Source of the DNA: Pectobacterium carotovorum | Lineage (GTDB): Bacteria; Pseudomonadota; Gammaproteobacteria; Enterobacterales; Enterobacteriaceae | DNA length: 64,000 nucleotides | Assembly: GCF_033898505.1 (NCBI RefSeq) | Contig: NZ_JAXAFK010000002.1 | Location: 62,001-126,000, forward strand | Reading direction: 5' to 3' | In this document: one piece after another, positions 13,357 through 23,757 of the stretch | Layout: each line of letters begins with the position of its first letter | How positions within the stretch are numbered: the stretch's first letter is position 1 | The notes under the pieces: model-generated | What the model was told of the DNA's origin: nothing | What the model saw: only the letters and a program-made list of their open reading frames with translations | The model's database searches: none | Position numbers and translations under genes: made by a program

Positions 13357-16300
13357 TTACTGCGCCTGAACCCGCAGCTCGGCTGCGGAACGACTACGGT
13401 GACCCAACAATGCCTTCACATCACTTGACTTCGGTTTCACCAGAGCAAATTTCGGTGCCCAGGTCGGCCAGTTAGCGAGGATCTCTTCTCCGCGGTGTGA
13501 ACCGGTATTCTGCACGTGCTCGGTGATCAGGCCACGAAGATGCTCTTCATGAATAGCCAGTTCTTCGACATCCAGCACTTCCACCAGTTCCGGGTTAACG
13601 CGTTTGCGGAATTCACCGTCTTCATCCAGTACATAGGCGAATCCACCGGTCATACCTGCGCCAAAGTTCACGCCGGTACGGCCCAGTACGCAGACGATAC
13701 CGCCCGTCATGTATTCACAGCCGTTATCGCCGATGCCTTCTACCACGGTGATACAGCCGGAGTTACGTACGGCGAAACGTTCACCCGCACGACCTGCGGC
13801 AAACAGCTTACCGCCGGTAGCGCCGTAGAGGCAGGTGTTACCGATGATGCTGGCTTCGTGGCTGCGGAAGGCTGAACCCACCGGAGGACGCACGGAGATG
13901 CTGCCGCCTGCCATGCCTTTGCCCACGTAGTCGTTGGCATCGCCGGTTAGTTTCAGTTCCACGCCGCCGGCGTTCCAGACGCCAAAGCTTTGCCCTGCGG
14001 TACCGGAGAAGTGAGCTTTAATCGGATCGCCTGCCAGCCCTTGATCGCCATGTTTCTCGGCAATCGCGCCGGACAGCGTCGCGCCGACGGAGCGATCGGT
14101 GTTGCGGATATCGAAGTAGAGCGCTTTGCCCTGTTTCGAATCGATGTGTGGCTGTGCCTGCGCCAGCAGCTCTTTGTTCAACAAACCTTTGTCGAACGAC
14201 AGATTGCTTTCAGTGCAGTACAGCGCTTTGCCCGGCTGAGGCTGTGCAGCGTGCAGCAGCGGCGACAGATCCAGCTTGTTCTGCTTCGCACTGAAACCGT
14301 CAAGTTCAACCAACAAATCGGTACGACCGATCAGATCGACCAGACGGCTGACGCCCAGCTCTGCCATCAGTACGCGAGTTTCATGCGCGATGAACTGGAA
14401 GTAGTTGGTTACACGCTCAGGCAGACCGTGGTAGTGATCGCGGCGCAGCTTCTCATCCTGCGTTGCAACGCCTGTCGCACAGTTGTTCAGGTGACAGATA
14501 CGCAGGTATTTACAGCCCAGCGCAACCATCGGCCCAGTGCCGAAGCCGAAGCTTTCCGCACCCAGAATGGCTGCTTTGACGATATCCAGACCGGTTTTCA
14601 GGCCACCGTCCACCTGAAGGCGGATTTTGTGGCGCAGACCGTTGGATACCAAAGCCTGCTGTGTTTCTACCAGACCCAGTTCCCACGGGCAGCCCGCGTA
14701 TTTCACGGAAGACAGCGGGCTGGCACCGGTACCGCCGTCGTAACCAGCGATGGTGATCAGATCGGCATACGCCTTGGCAACACCTGTAGCGATAGTTCCG
14801 ACGCCCGGTTCGGACACCAGTTTTACCGAAATCATCGCTTTCGGGTTGACCTGCTTCAGATCGAAAATCAGCTGAGCCAGATCTTCGATAGAGTAAATGT
14901 CGTGGTGCGGCGGTGGTGAAATCAGCGTCACGCCTGGCACGGAATAACGCAGACGAGCAATGTACGGCGTGACTTTATCACCCGGTAACTGACCGCCTTC
15001 GCCCGGCTTCGCGCCCTGCGCCACTTTAATCTGAATCACATCGGCGTTAACCAGATAGGCTGGCGTCACACCAAAGCGGCCAGAAGCAACCTGCTTGATA
15101 CGGGACACTTTATTGGTACCGTAGCGCGCCGGGTCTTCGCCACCTTCACCGGAGTTGGAGAAGCCGCCCAGTCCGTTCATCGCCTCAGCCAACGATTCAT
15201 GGGCTTCCGGGCTGAGTGCGCCGATGGACATGGCCGCGGTATCGAAGCGTTTGAACATTTCAGAGGCCGGTTCAACGCTGTCTATCGCGATGGCCGCGCC
15301 TTCTTGCGGTTTCAGCGCCAGCAGGTCGCGTAATGTGGCCGCTGGACGCTCGTTAACCAGTTTGGCGTATTGCTCGTAATCGCTGTACTCCCCGGTTTTC
15401 ACCGCAGTTTGCAGCGTGGTGACGACATCCGGGTTGTAGGCATGGTATTCGCCGCCGTGAACAAATTTCAGCAGGCCGCCCTGTTCCAGCGTTTTACGTT
15501 TCAGCCAGGCACGCTTAGACAGATTCAGCAGATCCTGCTCGAAGTCGCTGTAGTTTGCACCGCCGATGCGGCTGACGACGCCCAGGAAGCATTGCGTCGA
15601 TACATCTTTATGCAGGCCCACAGCTTCAAACAGCTTGGAGCAGCGATAAGACGCAATCGTCGAGATGCCCATTTTGGACATAATTTTGTACAGGCCTTTG
15701 TTGATGCCGTTACGGTAGTTCAGCATCACGGCACGATAAGGTTTGTCGATGGTGTGGTTATCCACCATCCGCGCCAGCGTTTCGTAGGCGAGGTAAGGGT
15801 AGATAGCCGTCGCACCAAAGCCTAACAGCACGGCAAAGTGGTGCGGGTCACGTGCACTGGCGGTTTCAACAATGATGTTGGCATCACAGCGCAGGCTCTT
15901 TTCCACCAGACGGCGCTGAACGGCACCCACAGCCATCGGCGCAGGGACAGGCAGGCGTGATTCGCTAATGCCACGGTCGGACAGCACCAGCAGAACGGCA
16001 CCGTCTCTGACTTTGCTTTCTGCTTCGTCACACAGTTTTTCGATGGTCTGTTGCAGCGTTTGCTGCGACGGATCAAACGTCAGATCCAGCGTGTCGGCGC
16101 GATAGTGCAGTTCATCCTGCGACGTCAGCTGGGTGAAGTCGGAGTAAAGCAGGATCGGTGATTTAAAGCTCAGACGGTGAGCCTGACCTTCCGCTTCACA
16201 GAACACGTTCATTTCACGGCCGATGCTGGTCGCCAGCGACATGACATGTGCTTCACGCAGTGGGTCGATCGGCGGGTTGGTTACCTGCGCGAACTGCTGA

Positions 16301-17817
16301 CGGAAGTAGTCATAAATGATGCGTGGACGGCTGGACAGCACGGCGAACGGCGTGTCATCGCCCATCGACCCCGTGGCTTCCTGACCGTTTTCGCCCAGTA
16401 CGCGAATGACCTGATCCAGCTCTTCACTGCTGTAGCCGTACTGTTTCTGGTAGGTTTCCAGCAGATCGTCGTTGAATTCACGGCTGCCGACCTGATCGTC
16501 CGGCAACTCTTCAAACGGCACCAGACGCTTAACGTTTTTCTCCATCCACTCTTTGTAAGGATGGCGGCTTTTCAGGTCGTTATCGGTTTCGGCAGAGTGC
16601 AGGATACGGCCGCTGCGGGTGTCGATCACCATCAGTTCGCCCGGACCAACGCGGCCTTTTTCAACCACTTCATCCGGCTGATAATCCCAGATACCGACTT
16701 CAGACGCGCAGGTGATCAGCTTGTCTTTGGTTATGACGTAGCGCGCAGGGCGCAGGCCGTTACGATCCAGGTTACAGGCGGCATAGCGCCCGTCGGACAT
16801 CACGATACCGGCTGGGCCATCCCACGGTTCCATGTGCATGGAGTTAAAGTCGAAGAAGGCGCGCAGTTCAGGATCCATATCCGGGTTGTTCTGCCAGGCT
16901 GGCGGAACCAGCAGGCGCATAGCGCGGATGATATCCATCCCGCCGCTCAGGAACAGTTCCAGCATGTTATCCAGCGAGCTGGAGTCAGAGCCGGTTTCGT
17001 TGACGAACGGCGCGGCATCCTGCAAGTCTGGGATCAGCGGGGTTTTGAATTTGTAAGCGCGCGCGCGTGCCCATTGGCGGTTACCGGCAATGGTGTTGAT
17101 CTCACCGTTGTGCGCCAGATAGCGGAACGGCTGCGCCAGCGGCCAGCGTGGCACGGTGTTGGTTGAGAAACGCTGGTGGAACAGACAGATCGAGGATTCC
17201 AGACGCAGATCGGCCAGATCGAGGTAGAAGCGCGGCAGATCCGCCGGCATACACAGACCTTTATAGATCGTGACCAGATTGGAGAAGCTACAAACGTAGA
17301 AGTCTTTATCTTCGATACGCTTTTCGATACGGCGGCGCGCCATGAACAAACGGCGTTCCATATCACGTTGACGCCAGCCAGCGGGGGCGTTAACGAAAAT
17401 TTGCTCAATACGCGGCATGGATGACAGGGCGATTTCACCCAGTACATCCGGGTTGGTCGGCACTTCACGCCAGCCCAGTACGGACAGCGTTTCGTTCTGC
17501 AACTCTTCTTCTACAATCCGACGCGTGGCGCGAGCCAGCTCTTCGTCCTGATTGAGAAACATCATGCCAACGGCGTAGTTTTTGGCTAAGCGCCAGCCAT
17601 GCTCTTCCGCTACCAGACGAAAGAAACGGTCTGGCTTCTGAAGTAATAAACCGCAGCCGTCGCCAGTCTTGCCGTCAGCAAGGATTGCGCCACGGTGCTG
17701 CATGCGTGCGAGTGCGTGAATCGCGGTACGCACTACTTTGTGGCTCGGCTCACCTTCTATATGGGCGATTAATCCGAAACCACAGTTATCTCTCTCTTGG
17801 GATGCATCGTACAACAT
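13357..17817 (-). CDS. gltB: Glutamate synthase (NADPH) large subunit
   Basis: 1486 aa, identical in length to E. coli GltB. The start at 17817 (MLYDASQERDNCGFG) has a GGGGAGG site about 9 bases upstream and places the catalytic Cys at position 12, exposed after removal of an 11-residue propeptide; the longer frame to 17853 is not supported. Domains in order: N-terminal Ntn glutaminase (Cys12), central domain, FMN-binding synthase barrel, [3Fe-4S] motif CKYLRICHLNNC, and the C-terminal beta-helix (GAMTGGFAYVLD). It forms the GOGAT complex with GltD. Confidence 0.98.
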   Translation of the reverse strand: MLYDASQERDNCGFGLIAHIEGEPSHKVVRTAIHALARMQHRGAILADGKTGDGCGLLLQKPDRFFRLVAEEHGWRLAKNYAVGMMFLNQDEELARATRRIVEEELQNETLSVLGWREVPTNPDVLGEIALSSMPRIEQIFVNAPAGWRQRDMERRLFMARRRIEKRIEDKDFYVCSFSNLVTIYKGLCMPADLPRFYLDLADLRLESSICLFHQRFSTNTVPRWPLAQPFRYLAHNGEINTIAGNRQWARARAYKFKTPLIPDLQDAAPFVNETGSDSSSLDNMLELFLSGGMDIIRAMRLLVPPAWQNNPDMDPELRAFFDFNSMHMEPWDGPAGIVMSDGRYAACNLDRNGLRPARYVITKDKLITCASEVGIWDYQPDEVVEKGRVGPGELMVIDTRSGRILHSAETDNDLKSRHPYKEWMEKNVKRLVPFEELPDDQVGSREFNDDLLETYQKQYGYSSEELDQVIRVLGENGQEATGSMGDDTPFAVLSSRPRIIYDYFRQQFAQVTNPPIDPLREAHVMSLATSIGREMNVFCEAEGQAHRLSFKSPILLYSDFTQLTSQDELHYRADTLDLTFDPSQQTLQQTIEKLCDEAESKVRDGAVLLVLSDRGISESRLPVPAPMAVGAVQRRLVEKSLRCDANIIVETASARDPHHFAVLLGFGATAIYPYLAYETLARMVDNHTIDKPYRAVMLNYRNGINKGLYKIMSKMGISTIASYRCSKLFEAVGLHKDVSTQCFLGVVSRIGGANYSDFEQDLLNLSKRAWLKRKTLEQGGLLKFVHGGEYHAYNPDVVTTLQTAVKTGEYSDYEQYAKLVNERPAATLRDLLALKPQEGAAIAIDSVEPASEMFKRFDTAAMSIGALSPEAHESLAEAMNGLGGFSNSGEGGEDPARYGTNKVSRIKQVASGRFGVTPAYLVNADVIQIKVAQGAKPGEGGQLPGDKVTPYIARLRYSVPGVTLISPPPHHDIYSIEDLAQLIFDLKQVNPKAMISVKLVSEPGVGTIATGVAKAYADLITIAGYDGGTGASPLSSVKYAGCPWELGLVETQQALVSNGLRHKIRLQVDGGLKTGLDIVKAAILGAESFGFGTGPMVALGCKYLRICHLNNCATGVATQDEKLRRDHYHGLPERVTNYFQFIAHETRVLMAELGVSRLVDLIGRTDLLVELDGFSAKQNKLDLSPLLHAAQPQPGKALYCTESNLSFDKGLLNKELLAQAQPHIDSKQGKALYFDIRNTDRSVGATLSGAIAEKHGDQGLAGDPIKAHFSGTAGQSFGVWNAGGVELKLTGDANDYVGKGMAGGSISVRPPVGSAFRSHEASIIGNTCLYGATGGKLFAAGRAGERFAVRNSGCITVVEGIGDNGCEYMTGGIVCVLGRTGVNFGAGMTGGFAYVLDEDGEFRKRVNPELVEVLDVEELAIHEEHLRGLITEHVQNTGSHRGEEILANWPTWAPKFALVKPKSSDVKALLGHRSRSAAELRVQAQ

Positions 17818-18468
17818 ATTAGTGAACCTCCCCAGGCTCTGTGTGACTCTCACAACCTACTGCGAGAAAGCACCGTGGCGTTGAGCGGCTAGTATTACGC
17901 TCTCTTCTTCGGCCTCTCGTGACGGTCTCACAAGTGGTAAATGACTTGTTTTTAGAGGGAGTCTTCATTTACTGCATAAATATGACGAATCATGGACCCG
18001 TCAGGAAAGCTTCCAGCGGATTCCCAAATTAGCGAGAAACCCTGTTCAGGTCAAATACCAGTGCAAAATGTGCTGATAAACGATAATTTTTAATTATACC
18101 TATGAAACATAATGATTTTTTTAGAAAAACTATCTCGGGAAATGACTATGGCGTTTAATTGAAGTGTGAGCTGTATCACTATACAAAAGCGCGAGAACCC
18201 TTATCCGTGCTGCATTATTTCTGCGTTGCAGCATATTATGCTGTATATGACTACTTTTAGATTTCATGAAACTATTTTTAAGTATTGCTTCATCTTTTCA
18301 TTAATTGAGCATACGGGATAAGAAAAATTAATTAGCACCGACGTGAGTTTATTTTCACTAAAAGCGAATAAAAATGCATTTCGTTGGGATGTGTGTGATT
18401 GATCGCGGTCATCGCGAAGGGGGCAAGAGAAAGGTAGTCTGCTGTTCCTCAAGGGAGCAGGTTAGAAT
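17818..18468. other. Divergent gltB / yhcC regulatory region
   Basis: 650 bases, mostly AT-rich, without a believable gene. A 62-codon minus-strand frame at 18264-18452 lacks a ribosome site and family resemblance. In E. coli the equivalent gltB upstream region is long and bound by Lrp, IHF and CRP, which fits the size and composition seen here. Confidence 0.6.
18165..18180. promoter_or_regulatory. Candidate CRP site upstream of gltB
   Basis: TGTGA-GCTGTA-TCACT matches the TGTGA-N6-TCACA CRP pattern with one mismatch. It lies about 350 bases upstream of gltB and 290 upstream of yhcC. Confidence 0.5.
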
Positions 18469-19398
18469 ATGCAATTGCAAAAATTAATCAATATGTTTGG
18501 CGGAAATCTTCAACGTCGCTATGGCGAGAAGATCCACAAGCTGACGCTGCACGGCGGGTTTAATTGCCCAAACCGTGATGGCACGCTGGGGCGGGGCGGT
18601 TGCACGTTCTGTAATGTGGCCTCGTTTGCCGATGAACAGATGCAGCAACGCAGCATCGCACAGCAGTTGGAGACGCAGGCAGGAAAGGTAAATCGGGCCA
18701 AACGCTATCTGGCGTATTTTCAGGCGTATACCAGCACCTATGCCGAAGTTCAGGTGCTGGAAAGCATGTATCAGGAAGCGTTGAAACAGGCCGAAATGGT
18801 GGGGCTTTGCGTCGGCACGCGCCCCGACTGCGTGCCTGATGCGGTACTGGATTTACTGTCCCGCTATCATGAACAAGGTTACGAGGTCTGGCTGGAGCTG
18901 GGACTGCAAAGCGCGTGTGACAAAACGCTGCACCGGATTAATCGCGGACATGATTTCGCCTGCTATCAGGAAACCACCCGCCGTGCGCGTGAGCGCGGTC
19001 TGAAAGTGTGTAGTCATCTGATTGTCGGTTTGCCGGGCGAAGACGCCCAGCGCTGCTTATCGACGCTGGAGCAGGTGGTTGAGACCGGCGTGGAGGGCAT
19101 TAAGCTGCATCCTCTGCATATCGTGGAAGGCAGCACGATGGCGAAGGCCTGGCGAGCGGGAAGGCTGCCCGAGCTGGCACTGGAGCGCTACGTGGAGACG
19201 GCGGGAGAGATGATTCGCCATACGCCGCCGGAGGTGATCTATCACCGCATTTCCGCCAGCGCTCGCCGGCCCACCCTGTTGGCCCCGCTGTGGTGTGAAA
19301 ACCGCTGGACGGGCATGGTAGAGCTGGATCGCTATCTGCAAACGCATGGCGTACAGGGTTCCGCGCTGGGCACGCCCTACCGTTACGATGGGGTCTGA
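18469..19398 (+). CDS. yhcC: YhcC, radical SAM protein of unknown substrate
   Basis: 309 aa, the same length as E. coli YhcC. The radical-SAM cluster cysteines lie in FNCPNRDGTLGRGGCTFCNV (final CxxC pair CTFC), which binds a [4Fe-4S] cluster for S-adenosylmethionine cleavage. Other family segments are YLAYFQAYTSTYAE, GLCVGTRPDCVPD and LIVGLPGED. Family TIGR01212; the substrate was not established as far as I know. Start supported by AGGGAGCAGG just upstream. Confidence 0.95.
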   Translation: MQLQKLINMFGGNLQRRYGEKIHKLTLHGGFNCPNRDGTLGRGGCTFCNVASFADEQMQQRSIAQQLETQAGKVNRAKRYLAYFQAYTSTYAEVQVLESMYQEALKQAEMVGLCVGTRPDCVPDAVLDLLSRYHEQGYEVWLELGLQSACDKTLHRINRGHDFACYQETTRRARERGLKVCSHLIVGLPGEDAQRCLSTLEQVVETGVEGIKLHPLHIVEGSTMAKAWRAGRLPELALERYVETAGEMIRHTPPEVIYHRISASARRPTLLAPLWCENRWTGMVELDRYLQTHGVQGSALGTPYRYDGV

Positions 19399-19504
19399 CG
19401 TGTCAGAAGACGCTGGTATTTCGTGCCGTGAATCTGTGCGGCAGCACCGTATCAGCCGCCGTTTTACGTTATGATGCGCGGGTGGGTGACTAAGGGAAAT
19501 CGCT

Positions 19505-21856
19505 ATGAAGCAAATTCGTCTGTTGGCGCAGTACTATGTTGATTTGATGGTAAAACTGGGGCTTGTCCGTTTTTCACTGCTGCTGGCCTCGGTATTGGTG
19601 CTGTTGGCGATGGTGGTGCAAATGGCCGTCACCCTGCTGCTCAGCGGGGAAGTCGAGAACATCGACGTCGTCCGTTCCATTTTCTTCGGGCTGCTGATTA
19701 CGCCCTGGGCCGTTTATTTTCTCTCCGTGGTGGTGGAACAGCTCGAGGAGTCGCGCCAGCGGCTGTCGAAGCTGGTGGCGAAGCTGGAAGAAATGCGCCA
19801 TCGGGATCTGGAGCTGAACGAGCAGCTTCAGGAGAACATCGTACAGCTCAATCAGGAAATCGCTGACCGCATCAAAGCGGAAGATGCGCGTGCGCTGGTG
19901 ATGAGCCGACTCAAAGAAGAGATGTCCCGCCGCGAACAGGCGCAGATTGAGCTGGAGCAACAGTCGGCGTTGCTGCGTTCGTTCCTTGATGCCTCACCGG
20001 ATTTGGTTTACTACCGTAACGAAGATAAAGAGTTCTCCGGCTGCAACCGCGCGATGGAGCTGCTGGTGGGCAAAAGCCAGAAGCAGCTCATTGGCCTGAC
20101 GCCACAGGATGTTTACTCCCCCGATATTGCCGAGAAAGTGATGGAGACGGACGAAAAAGTGTTCCGTCATAACGTTTCTCTGACCTATGAACAGTGGCTG
20201 GTTTATCCCGATGGCCGTAAAGCCTGTTTTGAGCTGCGTAAGGTGCCGTTTTATGACCGGATGGGTAAACGTCACGGGCTGATGGGGTTTGGACGCGATA
20301 TAACGGAGCGTAAGCGTTACCAGGACGCGTTAGAGAACGCCAGTAGGGAGAAGACCACCTTTATCTCAACAATCAGCCACGAGCTTCGTACGCCGCTTAA
20401 TGGCATTGTCGGGTTAAGTCGCATCCTGCTGGATACGCAACTTGACCCTGAACAGCAAAAATACCTGAAAACCATCCACGTCAGCGCGATTACGCTGGGC
20501 AATATCTTTAACGACGTGATTGAGATGGACAAACAGGAGCGCCGCAAGGTGCAACTGGATAACCAGCCGATTGATTTCACTGGTTTTCTGGTGGATCTGG
20601 AGAACCTCGGCGGCCTGCTGGCGGAACCGAAAGGCCTGAAGCTGATTATGGATCAGCACCAGCCTCTGCCGCAGAAAGTCATTACTGACGGAACGCGCCT
20701 GCGGCAGATTCTGTGGAACCTGCTCAGTAACGCGGTGAAATTCACACCGAAAGGCGAAATTGTGGTGCGCGTCTGGCATGAAAAAGGCGATCGCCTGCGC
20801 TTTGAAGTGGAAGATTCCGGGATGGGGATTCCGGCGGATGAGCTGGAAAAAATCTTCGCCATGTATTATCAGGTCAAAGACCAGCACGGCGGGAAGCCCG
20901 CAACAGGTACGGGAATTGGCCTGGCGGTGTCGAAGCGTCTGGCGCAGAACATGGGGGGCGATATCCAGGTTTCCAGCACGCAAGGCAAGGGCTCCTGCTT
21001 CACCCTGACGGTGACTGCACCGAGCGTCGATGAAGCGGGAAGCGGTCTGGACGACGACGATGATCTGCCGCTACCGGCGCTGCACGTCCTGCTGGTGGAA
21101 GATATCGAACTGAACGTGGTCGTCGCGCGTTCGGTGCTGGAAAAGTTGGGCAATAGCGTGGATGTCGCCATGACCGGACAGGAAGCGCTGGATATGTTCG
21201 ACCCTGATGAGTTCGATCTGGTGCTGCTCGATATTCAACTGCCGGATATGACCGGGCTGGACGTCGCGCGTCAACTGCGTTCGCGTTATGGCAACCGCAG
21301 CCTGCCGCCGCTGGTGGCGCTGACGGCGAACGTGCTGAAAGATAAACGCGAATATCTGGATGCGGGTATGGATGACGTGCTCAGCAAGCCGCTGTCGGTG
21401 CCTGCCCTGACGGCCGTCATCAAACAATTCTGGGATACTCACACCGTGTGGACGAAAGAGCCAGTGGCTGAGGAGGGTAATGAAATGGCAAAAGCAGAAG
21501 AGGATCTACTGGATATTCCGATGTTGGAACAGTATCTGGATTTGGTGGGGCCGAAATTGATTCACCAGAGTCTGGAGATGTTTGAACAGATGATGCCGGG
21601 CTATCTGGCGATTCTGGATTCCAACATGACAGCACGTGACCAGAAAGGCATTACGGAAGAAGGGCACAAAATCAAAGGAGCAGCGGGTTCAGTCGGGTTA
21701 CGGCATTTGCAGCAAGTCGCCCAGCAGATTCAGACCTCATCGTTACCGGCATGGTGGGATAACGTGCAGGAATGGGTCGATGAACTTAAGCACGACTGGC
21801 GTCATGACGTTCAGGTACTGCGTGATTGGGTGGCAAAAGCAGAAAAAGAATCCTGA
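19505..21856 (+). CDS. arcB: ArcB, anaerobiosis-sensing hybrid histidine kinase
   Basis: 783 aa; E. coli ArcB is 778. Two membrane segments (about 23-45 and 56-77), a leucine-zipper-like linker, then a PAS domain (about 155-270) with redox cysteines Cys180 and Cys241 at the same positions as in E. coli. Transmitter His292 lies in STISHELRTPLNG, ATP-binding motifs DSGMGIP and GTGIGLAVS follow, the receiver has Asp576, and the HPt His721 lies in EEGHKIKGAAGS. It senses quinone redox state and phosphorylates ArcA (not in this window) through His-Asp-His relay. The sRNA gene arcZ is convergent just downstream. Confidence 0.98.
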   Translation: MKQIRLLAQYYVDLMVKLGLVRFSLLLASVLVLLAMVVQMAVTLLLSGEVENIDVVRSIFFGLLITPWAVYFLSVVVEQLEESRQRLSKLVAKLEEMRHRDLELNEQLQENIVQLNQEIADRIKAEDARALVMSRLKEEMSRREQAQIELEQQSALLRSFLDASPDLVYYRNEDKEFSGCNRAMELLVGKSQKQLIGLTPQDVYSPDIAEKVMETDEKVFRHNVSLTYEQWLVYPDGRKACFELRKVPFYDRMGKRHGLMGFGRDITERKRYQDALENASREKTTFISTISHELRTPLNGIVGLSRILLDTQLDPEQQKYLKTIHVSAITLGNIFNDVIEMDKQERRKVQLDNQPIDFTGFLVDLENLGGLLAEPKGLKLIMDQHQPLPQKVITDGTRLRQILWNLLSNAVKFTPKGEIVVRVWHEKGDRLRFEVEDSGMGIPADELEKIFAMYYQVKDQHGGKPATGTGIGLAVSKRLAQNMGGDIQVSSTQGKGSCFTLTVTAPSVDEAGSGLDDDDDLPLPALHVLLVEDIELNVVVARSVLEKLGNSVDVAMTGQEALDMFDPDEFDLVLLDIQLPDMTGLDVARQLRSRYGNRSLPPLVALTANVLKDKREYLDAGMDDVLSKPLSVPALTAVIKQFWDTHTVWTKEPVAEEGNEMAKAEEDLLDIPMLEQYLDLVGPKLIHQSLEMFEQMMPGYLAILDSNMTARDQKGITEEGHKIKGAAGSVGLRHLQQVAQQIQTSSLPAWWDNVQEWVDELKHDWRHDVQVLRDWVAKAEKES

Positions 21857-22011
21857 TACGGTTTGTTACGGCCACAGGGACGTGGCGAGTAAAACGGCTG
21901 GAAAAATTTTTTCGTCTCATGCGATATCATGCAAAAAAACGGCAGATTGAGCAGGGGTTACGAGTGAAAAGGGACTTGGAATGCGAGGCTTTGCACGTTT
22001 TCATACGGTAG

Positions 22012-22116
22012 AAAAAAATGACCCCGGCCGAAGCCGGGGTGCGCGAATTATGCGCCAACACCAGGGAAAACATGCACCTGCATTTAGATTTCAGGTTTTG
22101 TAAACTCGCAAGTGCG
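22012..22116 (-). ncRNA. arcZ: ArcZ (SraH/RyhA) Hfq-dependent sRNA
   Basis: On the minus strand the conserved ArcZ core TTTCCCTGGTGTTGGCGCA is followed by TTCGCGC and the terminator hairpin ACCCCGGC-TTCG-GCCGGGGT-CATTTTTTT. This matches the E. coli ArcZ 3' half almost base for base, and the gene occupies the same arcB-elbB gap. The processed 3' fragment pairs with rpoS, flhD and other mRNAs in E. coli; ArcA represses the gene. The 5' end is estimated from a GAATAT -10-like sequence near 22118-22126 and may shift by several bases; the upstream half is poorly conserved. Confidence 0.9.
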
Positions 22117-22280
22117 GATATTCGTGTCTTAACTTACTACCTAACTACTTTACATCTTCATCAAGCAACAAAATAGCAAATGTAGAAATCTTTGTTACAA
22201 GAATCATTAAAATGTGTGATGTAGATTAGTGTTTGTCAATTAAAAAATCAATTAGTTGATGTAATGAAATGAAGGAAAAG

Positions 22281-22937
22281 ATGATGAAACGAGTCGGCAT
22301 TGTCCTTAGTGGCTGTGGTGTTTATGACGGTTCCGAGATTCATGAAGCCGTGTTGACGTTACTTGCGCTGGATCGCGCGGGTGCAGAAGCGGTTTGCTTT
22401 GCGCCAGATAAGCCGCAATTACAGGTGGTTAATCACCTGACGGGTGACGTAACTGGTGAGAATCGCAACGTTTTAGCAGAATCGGCACGGATCGCCAGAG
22501 GAAAAATCCAGCCCCTTTCTACGGCGAATGCACAAGATTTAGATGCGCTGATTGTGCCGGGTGGTTTTGGCGCCGCGAAAAATTTAAGTGACTTTGCGAC
22601 GCAGGGAATGGCATGTCAGATCGATGAAACACTGCAATTGCTCACACAGGAAATTTATAAGCAAAATAAACCAATTGGTTTTATTTGCATCTCACCTGCG
22701 CTCCTGCCGAAGATTTTGGGTGAACCTGTTCGCGTAACCATTGGTAACGATATTGACACCGCAGAGGCCGTGGAAGAGATGGGCGGTATCCACGTTGTTT
22801 GTCCGGTCGATGATATCGTGGTTGATGCCGAACATAAAATCGTGACGACACCGGCCTATATGCTGGCTAACTCCATCAGCGAAACGGCAAAAGGCATTGA
22901 TAAGCTCGTGGCCCGCGTTTTGGAACTCACCGAATGA
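22281..22937 (+). CDS. elbB: ElbB (YhbL), DJ-1/PfpI-family glyoxalase-like protein
   Basis: 217-218 aa (E. coli 217). Two adjacent ATG codons at 22281 and 22284 follow AAGGA; 22284 has the better spacing and matches the E. coli start. It begins [20 protein letters not shown] and contains [14 protein letters not shown] and [20 protein letters not shown], characteristic of ElbB. Class I glutamine-amidotransferase-like (DJ-1) fold; weak glyoxalase activity and a link to isoprenoid synthesis have been reported for E. coli. The stop overlaps the mtgA start (ATGA), so translation is coupled. Confidence 0.96.
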   Translation: MMKRVGIVLSGCGVYDGSEIHEAVLTLLALDRAGAEAVCFAPDKPQLQVVNHLTGDVTGENRNVLAESARIARGKIQPLSTANAQDLDALIVPGGFGAAKNLSDFATQGMACQIDETLQLLTQEIYKQNKPIGFICISPALLPKILGEPVRVTIGNDIDTAEAVEEMGGIHVVCPVDDIVVDAEHKIVTTPAYMLANSISETAKGIDKLVARVLELTE

Positions 22938-23668
22938 GGTGGAGCCGAGGGCGTGGAGGCTTACTAACGTGGCTGAAGCGCCTGATTGTTCGCAGTGTGT
23001 TGGTCGTCATCGGAGCGTGGCTGGCTGGCATCCTGCTGTTTTCCTTCCTGCCGGTACCGTTCTCCGCGGTGATGGTGGATAGGCAGATCAGTGCATGGCT
23101 GAACGGCGAGTTCTCCTATGTCGCCCATTCTGACTGGGTTTCGATGGAGAAAATTGCACCGGAAATGGCGCTGGCGGTGATAGCGGCGGAAGACCAAAAG
23201 TTCCCCGATCACTGGGGCTTCGATCTGGATGCGATTGGTCAGGCATTGAAGCACAACGAACGCAACACACAGCGGATTCGTGGCGCGTCTACGCTCTCAC
23301 AGCAGATGGTGAAGAACCTGTTCCTGTGGGATGGACGTAGCTGGGTGCGTAAGGGCCTTGAAGCGGGGATTACCACCGGGGTCGAGCTGGTCTGGACAAA
23401 ACGGCGGATTCTGACCGTGTATCTGAATATCGCTGAATTTGGCCCCGGTATCTTTGGTGTGGAGGCTGCTGCCAGACGTTATTTCAACAAGCCAGCCAGC
23501 AGGCTGACGGCAAGCGAATCCGCTTTGCTGGCGGCGGTGCTGCCGAACCCCATTCGCTTTCGCGCAAATGCGCCCTCCGGCTATGTTCTTCAACGCCAGC
23601 AGTGGATTTTACGCCAGATGAGACAGATGGGCGGCGACGCGTTTTTGCGAGATAACGATCTATTGTGA
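22934..23668 (+). CDS. mtgA: MtgA, monofunctional peptidoglycan glycosyltransferase
   Basis: 244 aa; E. coli MtgA is 242. GT51 family enzyme that polymerises lipid II without a transpeptidase domain. One N-terminal membrane segment (about 16-38) is followed by the catalytic motif [16 protein letters not shown], with the general-base Glu, then [32 protein letters not shown] and [11 protein letters not shown]. It overlaps elbB by four bases, as in E. coli gene order. MtgA localises to division sites. Confidence 0.97.
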   Translation: MRWSRGRGGLLTWLKRLIVRSVLVVIGAWLAGILLFSFLPVPFSAVMVDRQISAWLNGEFSYVAHSDWVSMEKIAPEMALAVIAAEDQKFPDHWGFDLDAIGQALKHNERNTQRIRGASTLSQQMVKNLFLWDGRSWVRKGLEAGITTGVELVWTKRRILTVYLNIAEFGPGIFGVEAAARRYFNKPASRLTASESALLAAVLPNPIRFRANAPSGYVLQRQQWILRQMRQMGGDAFLRDNDLL

Positions 23669-23757
23669 GGTAACAATCTGAATTAAGTCGCCTTGTTCGT
23701 TTACTATACCGAGAAATTTTCGCGTTAACGGTCGTGTTTTCGACATCAGGAGAAAGT

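Noticed and set aside
13990..14919. 309-codon plus-strand open frame opposite gltB (and a 329-codon one at 16177-17166)
   Set aside because: Shadow of the high-GC gltB coding sequence; no ribosome site, no family resemblance, and gltB itself is intact.
18264..18452. 62-codon minus-strand frame upstream of yhcC
   Set aside because: AT-rich intergenic region, no start signal, no resemblance to a known protein.
22021..22040. GC-rich hairpin as arcB terminator
   Set aside because: The T-run is on the minus strand and the sequence matches the ArcZ 3' end; no T-run follows on the arcB strand.
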